Shown here: one piece after another, positions 62,672 to 64,000 of the stretch
How the letters are laid out: every line of letters begins with the position of its first letter
How positions within the stretch are numbered: the stretch's first letter is position 1
NCBI RefSeq assembly: GCF_003149105.1
Contig: NZ_QGDS01000002.1
Location: 124,001 to 188,000, forward strand
Length of the DNA stretch: 64,000 nt
Source: Faecalicatena contorta
Lineage (GTDB): Bacteria > Bacillota > Clostridia > Lachnospirales > Lachnospiraceae
Reading direction: 5' to 3'
Notes under the pieces: model-generated
The model's input: the letters and a program-made list of their open reading frames with translations, nothing else
Databases searched by the model: none
Told to the model about the DNA's origin: nothing
Made by a program: the position numbers and the translations under genes

Positions 62672-64000
62672 TTATTCAAAATGGTACGTCACCGAGTAGG
62701 TGATGTTGGATTTGTTGTACATGCAGTCGTGATTGGTGTAGTAATAAAATTCCAGCTGCGTGTATACGCCTGCGCCGAGGGTGCGGGTGAAGGTGATGCC
62801 GTTGGAGGTGGTGCCGTAGTCCAGCTGGTCCCACTGGCCGGTCAGCCTGTTATAACCGCGCACCCTGCCGTGGTCACCGCCGCTGTGGCCGCTGACAGGC
62901 GGTACCGTAAAGGTATATTCTGTGATTGTGGCGCCTTCAATGCCGTTTTCCAAAATAACGGAATCGGGGCCGGTGAGGGTCATGCCACCGCCGCCGTTGG
63001 AGTCCGCCACAAAGAACACGATGGCCACCCATGGGGATTCAGCCCCTGCGGAATCCACGGCTTTGACACGGACCACATTCTTTCCACGGGGATAGGTCTG
63101 CGTTTCGGCGTTTCTGCCCTCCCAAACGAGGGTGACGGGGTCGCCGTCCGGGTCGGAGCTGGTGGCCTTGATGGTGACCGGCGTTCCCGGCGCTACGCTG
63201 TTGCCGTTTGGGGTTCGGGCAATCACCGGCGCTGTCGGCGCAGAGTTTGCCACAGTAAAGGTCTTGGATACCCACTGCGAATACAGACCGGTTGCATCCT
63301 TGGCGCGAACCTTTACGGTGTGAGTGCCGGGTGCATAGTAACCGTCCGATGCCTTGCTATCCCATTCCAGCGTGGTGGTATCGCCGTCCGCATCCGCGGC
63401 TGTGGCGGTGATATTCACAAGGAATTTGCCGTTTTTCGCTGTGCGGGTGGGGGCCGCGGTCAGGGTTACCGTTGGTGCGGAGCTGGTAATGGTAAAGGTC
63501 TTTTCCGTCCACGGAGAATACGCCCCGGCAATATCCTTGGCACGGACTTTCACGGTATGGGTGCCGGGCGCATAGTAATTGTCGGCCGCCTTGTTATCCC
63601 ATTCCAGCGTAGTGGCGTCGCCGTCCGCATCAACTGCTTTGGCGGTAATGTTCACAAGGAACTTGTCGTCCTTGACAGTGCGGGTCGGCTCGGCGGTCAG
63701 GGTCACGGTTGGTGCGGAATTGGTCACGGTAAAGGTCTTTCCCGTCCATGGGGAATACGCCCCGGCGATATCCTTTGCACGAACACGAACAGTGTGCGTA
63801 CCCACGGCATAGTAGCTGTCGGCCGTAGTATCCGCATACTCCAAGGTCACCGCATCCCCATCGGGATCTGTGGCACTGGCGGTGATATTCACAAGGAATT
63901 TGCCGTCCTTGGCGGTACGGGTGGGAACGGCCTCTACCACAGGAGCGTTCGGCGCCGTATTGGTGACCGTGATGTTCTCCGAATGGGTGGTGACACGCCC
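62672..64000 (-). CDS. Secreted Ig-like repeat protein, 5' part outside window
   Basis: A frame of 443 codons, open at the right edge. It contains three nearly identical Ig/PKD-like units of 78-79 residues (ATDPDGDAVTLEYADTTADS, YYAVGTHTVRVRAKDIAGAY, SPWTGKTFTVTNSAPT pattern), a fourth diverged unit (ATSSDPDGDPVTLVWEGRNA), a Gly-rich hinge and a C-terminal domain (ATITEYTFTVPPVSGHSGGD, then LGAGVYTQLEFYYYTNHDC). It is encoded 13 bp upstream of the prepilin gene and is likely a surface adhesin or tip protein of the Tad-type apparatus. The signal peptide would be outside the window. Confidence 0.8.
   Translation of the reverse strand, partial: GRVTTHSENITVTNTAPNAPVVEAVPTRTAKDGKFLVNITASATDPDGDAVTLEYADTTADSYYAVGTHTVRVRAKDIAGAYSPWTGKTFTVTNSAPTVTLTAEPTRTVKDDKFLVNITAKAVDADGDATTLEWDNKAADNYYAPGTHTVKVRAKDIAGAYSPWTEKTFTITSSAPTVTLTAAPTRTAKNGKFLVNITATAADADGDTTTLEWDSKASDGYYAPGTHTVKVRAKDATGLYSQWVSKTFTVANSAPTAPVIARTPNGNSVAPGTPVTIKATSSDPDGDPVTLVWEGRNAETQTYPRGKNVVRVKAVDSAGAESPWVAIVFFVADSNGGGGMTLTGPDSVILENGIEGATITEYTFTVPPVSGHSGGDHGRVRGYNRLTGQWDQLDYGTTSNGITFTRTLGAGVYTQLEFYYYTNHDCMYNKSNITYSVTYHFE
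63254..63958 (-). repeat. Three tandem 234/237-bp repeats coding Ig-like units
   Basis: Units 63958-63722, 63721-63488 and 63487-63254 are nearly identical at DNA level; each encodes one Ig-like domain with DPDGD/DADGD and GTHTVKVRAKD. The repeats are prone to copy-number change by recombination. The next unit downstream is clearly diverged. Confidence 0.85.

Larger units (their letters stand above)
6690..64000. mobile_element. Integrative and conjugative element, right end beyond window
   Basis: From roughly 6.7 kb to the window edge the sequence carries every module of a conjugative element: three serine recombinases, relaxase, RHH accessory protein, VirD4, VirB4, PrgI and VirB6-like proteins, a cell-wall hydrolase, regulators and cargo. 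The left end is placed between the chromosomal ABC operon (ends upstream at ~6.4 kb) and the first element gene at 6848. The exact attachment site cannot be seen because the other end is absent. The backbone is visibly more GC-rich than both the chromosome on the left and most cargo genes. Confidence 0.85.

Noticed and set aside
1-64000. tRNA or rRNA genes
   Set aside because: No cloverleaf with GTTCGA-type T-arm or rRNA-like sequence was noticed on either strand by eye; a tRNAscan run would settle this.

Overview
The window is from a gut-type Clostridia (Firmicutes) genome. Supporting signs are strong AGGAGG ribosome-binding sites with many GTG/TTG starts, a choloylglycine hydrolase, two clostridial-style regulatory systems, and a conjugative element rich in protein families typical of Oscillospiraceae/Lachnospiraceae elements (DUF3846, DUF3848, DUF3852, DUF4314, DUF4320, DUF6045, DUF6103). 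The first 6.4 kb look chromosomal and are less GC-rich than what follows. From about 6.7 kb to the right edge the sequence is one large integrative and conjugative element (ICE) whose right end lies outside the window.

Layout. 1-6.4 kb: flavodoxin-type protein (cut by the edge), choloylglycine hydrolase, GNAT acetyltransferase, and a four-gene operon of ABC exporter plus two-component system. 6.4-6.85 kb: noncoding junction with gene debris and a hairpin. 6.85-14.4 kb: integration module with a DUF1016-like protein, DUF4314, three consecutive large serine recombinases (the middle one without a catalytic domain), a MazF-type toxin, a structured noncoding stretch and a sigma-like factor. 14.4-17.9 kb: debris of a cell-wall-binding repeat protein, then a CadC-controlled Cd/Zn exporter operon. 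18.1-38.4 kb: regulators and the first half of the transfer machinery (VirD4, toprim protein, MobP-type relaxase fused to Sel1 repeats, ribbon-helix-helix accessory protein, oriT candidate, NlpC/P60-M23 hydrolase, GGCT plus amidoligase, VirB4, PrgI, orphan cytosine methyltransferase, VirB6-like protein). Single genes or gene pairs of + strand cargo sit inside this leftward operon. 39.4-51.9 kb: a 12.5-kb cargo array. 51.9-64 kb: DUF3852 membrane protein and a Tad/Flp-pilus gene set (prepilin, prepilin peptidase, CpaB, CpaE, CpaF, TadB, TadC, TadE-like proteins) with large secreted proteins, all leftward.

The most unusual structure is the cargo array. Five cargo blocks (prenyltransferase-like protein; arsenic operon; AraC-type HTH plus methionine aminopeptidase; NiCo-riboswitch-controlled P-type ATPase with cupin and ferredoxin; small monooxygenase) are lined up at the 3' end of the DUF3852 gene. 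They are separated by six direct repeats. Each repeat recreates the last codons and stop of DUF3852 (ILGM-stop, mostly WTILGM-stop), and the cassette-side copies share a further ~27-bp arm that the DUF3852 gene lacks. Each block ends in a hairpin directly before the next repeat. This looks like serial site-specific insertion of gene cassettes into the end of a conjugation gene, with one attachment site per cassette. No dedicated recombinase is visible in the array.

How the parts work together. The serine recombinases would excise and integrate the ICE. Relaxase, RHH protein and VirD4 would process and deliver DNA through a VirB4/PrgI/VirB6-like channel, with the peptidoglycan hydrolase opening the wall. 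The Tad-pilus genes, interleaved with conjugation-associated families in one operon direction, probably provide cell contact or a transfer pilus. Cargo protects the host against arsenic, cadmium/zinc and probably nickel/cobalt. All functions are assigned by reading motifs; no database search was run.
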